The notes beneath the pieces were generated by a model that saw only the letters and a program-made list of their open reading frames with translations, was not told where the DNA came from and did not search any database. Both the position numbers and the translations under genes were made by a program. From Gleimia europaea ACS-120-V-Col10b (lineage in GTDB: Bacteria > Actinomycetota > Actinomycetes > Actinomycetales > Actinomycetaceae), in assembly GCF_000411155.1 (NCBI RefSeq), contig NZ_KE150266.1:1116001-1180000 (forward strand): a stretch of DNA of 64,000 nt. The letters are read 5' to 3'. Below are positions 63,370-64,000 of this stretch, piece after piece (the first letter of the stretch is position 1; the number at the start of each line of letters is the position of its first letter).

Positions 63370-64000
63370 TTATTGCGTTTCCCACCATTTTAGTAGTTCA
63401 TGTTCGGCTTCTTCTTTACCGAGCGGGCCTCGCTCCATGCGAAGTTCAAGTAGGTATTTGTATGCTTTGCCAACTTGGGGACCTGGCTTGAGGTCAAGAA
63501 GCCGCATGATTTCGCCGCCATCTAGGTCGGGACGTACCGCGTCTAGTTCCTCTTGTTTTTGGAGTTCGTGGATGCGATTTTCGAGGTCGTCGTAGGCGGC
63601 CTGTAGGTACGCGGATTTGCGCTTGTTGCGGGTGGTGCAGTCCGCGCGGGTAAGCCGGTGGAGGTATTCGAGGTAGGGGCCCGCGTCGGTGACGTACCTG
63701 CGCACGGCAGAGTCGGTCCACTGCTGTTCGCCATAGCCGTGGAATCTTTGGTGCAGGCGCACTAGTTCCACAACGGCTTTGGTGGTGGCTTTGTCGAAAC
63801 GCAGGGCGGCCATGCGTTTCCTGGTCATTTTCGCGCCCACGATTTCGTGGTGGTGGAAGGTGACGGTGCCGTCTGGTTCGAATCTGCGCGTGGCGGGTTT
63901 GCCAACGTCGTGCATGATGGCTGCGAAGCGCAGGATAAAGCTTGGCGCGGGCACGGGGCCGTCGGGCCCGGTTTCAAGGGCGATTGCGTGTTCGAGGACG
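63370..64000 (-). CDS. CCA-adding tRNA nucleotidyltransferase, C-terminal part
   Basis: The frame runs off the right edge of the window, so only the last 210 or so residues are seen and the first codon shown is internal. They contain the HD phosphohydrolase motif (MHDVGKP) and HHHEIVGAKMTRKRMAAL, followed by the helical C-terminal body ending GKAYKYLLELRMERGPLGKEEAEHELLKWWE. This is the actinobacterial CCA tRNA nucleotidyltransferase with HD domain, which repairs tRNA 3' ends. The catalytic nucleotidyltransferase domain would be outside the window. Confidence 0.88.
   Translation of the reverse strand, partial: VLEHAIALETGPDGPVPAPSFILRFAAIMHDVGKPATRRFEPDGTVTFHHHEIVGAKMTRKRMAALRFDKATTKAVVELVRLHQRFHGYGEQQWTDSAVRRYVTDAGPYLEYLHRLTRADCTTRNKRKSAYLQAAYDDLENRIHELQKQEELDAVRPDLDGGEIMRLLDLKPGPQVGKAYKYLLELRMERGPLGKEEAEHELLKWWETQ

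Overview
The window is about 64 kb of a fairly high-GC Gram-positive genome. Several features point to Actinobacteria, most likely the family Actinomycetaceae (relatives of Actinomyces, Arcanobacterium, Trueperella or Winkia): the rpsF-ssb-rpsR-rplI order, an S18 protein without zinc cysteines, the actinobacterial type of CCA-adding enzyme with an HD domain, frequent GTG and TTG starts, an Abhydrolase_9 protein, a DUF6541-like membrane protein and the CE1758/CE1759 luciferase-reductase pair. The species cannot be fixed from the sequence alone. No tRNA, rRNA, insertion sequence, prophage or CRISPR array was found.

Layout. 1-10116: remnant of a copper P-type ATPase that has lost its centre, a triple 23-bp repeat, a GT-C-like membrane protein, DedA, a flippase-like protein with a pseudokinase domain, a DsbA-like/CcdA/CPBP-like redox cluster and a CapA-like lipoprotein. 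10142-17471: Abhydrolase_9 protein, BrnQ, a methyltransferase and the proton-translocating transhydrogenase PntAB. 17797-19451: a sulfide:quinone-oxidoreductase-like flavoprotein with a 62-residue partner. 19655-35361: a large sialic acid locus. It has a peptide-type ABC importer (with one permease fused to an ATPase), a NanA-like lyase, a GntR regulator, a GH33 sialidase without signal peptide, a CE7 esterase, a ROK kinase (NanK) and NanE; a MacAB-type exporter sits inside it. 35404-47428: RidA, an amino acid permease, a degenerate aldo/keto reductase, a pseudouridine synthase, a two-component system with a cyclic-nucleotide-binding-like kinase next to a DASS anion transporter, an unusual lipoprotein, a hydrolase and a glycosyltransferase.

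47553-52369: a four-gene 2-oxoacid:ferredoxin oxidoreductase operon (porG-porA-porB plus a GltD-like flavoprotein fused to a ferredoxin domain), which suggests anaerobic or microaerobic pyruvate oxidation feeding NADP(H). PntAB could then balance NADH and NADPH. 52508-54892: luciferase-like monooxygenase, FMN reductase and MarR regulator. 55117-64000: pyridoxal kinase, dnaB, a 350-bp intergenic region packed with DnaA boxes, a MATE exporter, the rpsF-ssb-rpsR-rplI operon, a class A penicillin-binding protein and the C-terminal part of the CCA-adding enzyme. This last block is typical of origin-proximal DNA.

The most notable observations are the DnaA-box cluster between dnaB and the MATE gene, the internal deletion of the copper ATPase, the probably intracellular sialidase with an O-deacetylase candidate in the same locus, the flippase-pseudokinase fusion, the quinone-oxidoreductase-like protein that appears to lack the second catalytic cysteine, and the POR operon with its own ferredoxin/NADP module. 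None is proven new by sequence reading alone. All function calls rest on motif recognition by eye; no database was searched.
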